Assembly: GCA_024636595.1 (NCBI GenBank)
Contig: JAGXGT010000040.1
Span: 1 to 7,665, forward strand
Direction of reading: 5' to 3'
Source of the DNA: Sphingomonadales bacterium
GTDB lineage: Bacteria > Pseudomonadota > Alphaproteobacteria > Sphingomonadales > Sphingomonadaceae
DNA: 7,665 nucleotides
Positions 6,355 through 7,665 of this stretch are shown here, one piece after another. A program made the translations under genes and the position numbers. Within the stretch, counting starts at the first letter, position 1, and each line of letters starts with the position of its first letter. Under the pieces are notes generated by a model, which was not told the origin of the DNA, did not search any database, and was given only the letters and a program-made list of their open reading frames with translations.

Positions 6355-6367
6355 CCGAAGCGTCTTT
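6346..6367. terminator. Hairpin at the convergent gene junction, candidate two-way terminator
   Basis: AAAGAC (6346-6351) pairs with GTCTTT (6362-6367). Inside it GC (6354-6355) pairs with GC (6360-6361), leaving a two-base TA bulge and a four-base loop. On the minus strand the loop is C(UUCG)G, a very stable tetraloop. On the plus strand the stem runs into four T residues (6365-6368). The stem contains the stop codons of both Anbu and the GMC gene. It is weak for a classical intrinsic terminator because the outer stem is A-T rich and the T-run short, but no other terminator is visible between the two genes. Confidence 0.35.
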
Positions 6368-7665
6368 TCCCCGCCAGCGCCCGATGGGCCATGGCCATCG
6401 TCGTCAGTTGCGCGTTGACCCGGATACAGCTCGGCATGACGCTGGCATCCGCGACATAGCAATTGGTGGTATTGTGGACACGCTGGTTGAGATCGACCAC
6501 GCCCTTGTGCGGGTCAGCGTTGATCGCATTGCCACCGTGCGGATGCGAGCTTGAAAGAACCACATCATCGGGCTCTTCAATCGCTTGCTCGTAAAACGCG
6601 TCAATATCGGCATGGCTCATATCGCAGGTTAGCGTCTGACCGCGGAGCAGGGCAGGGTAAACCTCAATCGCACCGTTGAGAAAATGGACCTTGGTCATCG
6701 TCGCCAGCGCCCGGCGTAACAATTGCAGTTCTTCCTGGCCGATTTTCAGCTTGAGCTTGCCATTGTCCATATAGCCGAGGCGGTCGGCCGGGAACAGGAC
6801 GCCAGCCGAGACAAGCCGATTGTAGTTTCTCATCCGCTCATAATGATCCTCGAACCAGCCCGGCACTAGCGTTGCCATGCTCATCGGCGGCTGGAAATGG
6901 CTTTCGATCAGAAAATCGCCGCGGTCGACGTAGGTCGCCATCTGATCCTCGTTCCAGACATTGACGTCCGTGCCCTCGGGCATCAAGGCGACCACCGGGC
7001 ACGCAATGTTCAGCGAGATATTGCTACCGGATTGCAAGATACCGCTGTCATAGAGCAGGTTGCTGGACGCCAAAGCGCCTGCTGCCACGACCACGCCTTT
7101 GCGGGCACGAATGGTGCGCTTGCCACCGTCGCTCAGTTTGATTTTGACGGCGTGCGCAATCCTTTTTCCATTGGCACCTTCGTCCCACAGGATTTCGACC
7201 GCTTCGGCGCGATCCAATATCCGCGCCGGCTTGCTGCGGGCATCGCTGGTGGCATGGGTAAGAAAGCTCTCCGGCATCGCTTTTTTACGGCCATACGGGC
7301 AGCCCGTGTTGCAATAGCCACAATAGATGCATTCACTGTCCGAGGTTGTCGGACCATAGTTTTTCCGGAACCAGGCGGTGACGGCTTTCTTGTCCATGGG
7401 ATCATCCGATTGTGCGGCATATTTGTTCCAGCCGTCGATCAGATGGGGACCATTATTGCGACCCACGATCCGGTCTATTTCCGAAACCTCCAGCGCTTGC
7501 TCGACCGCCTCATAGCTGCGCGTGAGATCCGTTTCGCTAATCGGAGCGCCCAATTTGGCCCAGATGTCGTAAACGTCTTCGGCGTCGGGATGGACAAGGT
7601 CCTTGTGCTTCATGCGCAGGCAGATACCATTGTTGATGACGGTGGACCCGCCCACGACCCGGCCC
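6351..7665 (-). CDS. GMC-family flavin oxidoreductase with cysteine cluster (N-terminus beyond the right edge)
   Basis: This is a FAD-dependent oxidoreductase of the glucose-methanol-choline family that would oxidise an alcohol, perhaps a sterol-like or other bulky one; the substrate cannot be told. The visible 437 codons begin with GRVVGGSTVINNG, the FAD-contacting GGS block that normally sits near residue 80-110, so the GxGxxG Rossmann motif is off the window. Near the middle of the N-terminal half is CIYCGYCNTGCPYG (cysteines encoded between 7331 and 7299), spaced as CX2CX2CX3CP. The C-terminal GMC domain has the active-site histidine block SSSHPHGGNA, then VADASVMPS and VNAQLTTMAMAH, whose asparagine is the usual second catalytic position. 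HPHGGNA replaces the common HPxGTCRMG form, which marks a distinct subfamily. It is convergent with the Anbu operon and ends in the same CTAG. A GTG at 7655 is internal to the FAD motif and is not the real start. Confidence 0.93.
   Translation of the reverse strand, partial: GRVVGGSTVINNGICLRMKHKDLVHPDAEDVYDIWAKLGAPISETDLTRSYEAVEQALEVSEIDRIVGRNNGPHLIDGWNKYAAQSDDPMDKKAVTAWFRKNYGPTTSDSECIYCGYCNTGCPYGRKKAMPESFLTHATSDARSKPARILDRAEAVEILWDEGANGKRIAHAVKIKLSDGGKRTIRARKGVVVAAGALASSNLLYDSGILQSGSNISLNIACPVVALMPEGTDVNVWNEDQMATYVDRGDFLIESHFQPPMSMATLVPGWFEDHYERMRNYNRLVSAGVLFPADRLGYMDNGKLKLKIGQEELQLLRRALATMTKVHFLNGAIEVYPALLRGQTLTCDMSHADIDAFYEQAIEEPDDVVLSSSHPHGGNAINADPHKGVVDLNQRVHNTTNCYVADASVMPSCIRVNAQLTTMAMAHRALAGKRRFG

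Noticed and set aside
5611..6462. Long minus-strand open frame opposite Anbu
   Set aside because: It has no recognisable motifs and overlaps both Anbu and the GMC gene; it is an antisense shadow.

Overview
The window looks like chromosomal DNA of an alphaproteobacterium. The strongest pointer is the left-edge gene, whose product has the alphaproteobacterial form of the peptide chain release factor 2 N-terminus. The base composition is moderately GC-rich, and the Anbu gene cluster fits the same group. Sphingomonadales is a plausible guess, but the order is inferred from overall style and not proven. I see no mobile element, rRNA, tRNA or CRISPR array, and no clear sign of recent transfer.

Layout from left to right. 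(1) 1-344, minus strand: the first 114 codons of prfB, running off the left edge. (2) 345-560: a divergent intergenic region with one candidate promoter for the rightward gene and a 10-base direct repeat. (3) 561-1310, plus: a secreted alpha-class carbonic anhydrase. (4) 1386-2300, plus: a short-chain dehydrogenase/reductase of the retinol-dehydrogenase-like type. (5) 2301-2407: a leader region with a long-range inverted repeat, an unusually strong Shine-Dalgarno sequence and a possible 12-residue mini-ORF. (6) 2408-6354, plus: four tightly packed genes for a circularly permuted ATP-grasp enzyme, an alpha-E protein, a cytoplasmic transglutaminase-like protein and the proteasome-like protease Anbu. 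(7) 6351-7665, minus: a convergent GMC-type flavin oxidoreductase, cut by the right edge, with a ferredoxin-like cysteine cluster.

The four-gene cluster is the biological centre of the window. The combination is a recurring one in proteobacteria. ATP-grasp and alpha-E proteins are predicted to make a peptide or amide-linked product or tag, a transglutaminase-fold enzyme may cleave or transfer amide bonds, and Anbu is an N-terminal-threonine hydrolase of the proteasome/HslV superfamily. Gene gaps of 13, 2 and 32 bases argue for one transcript. The catalytic residues of the transglutaminase and Anbu are intact, and so are the ATP-grasp signature motifs, so the system looks functional. Its natural substrate is, to my knowledge, not established, and no unfoldase ATPase is encoded in this window.

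At the right end the operon and the GMC gene meet tail to tail. Both stop codons lie inside one CTAG, and a small UUCG-type hairpin spans the junction and may terminate both transcripts.
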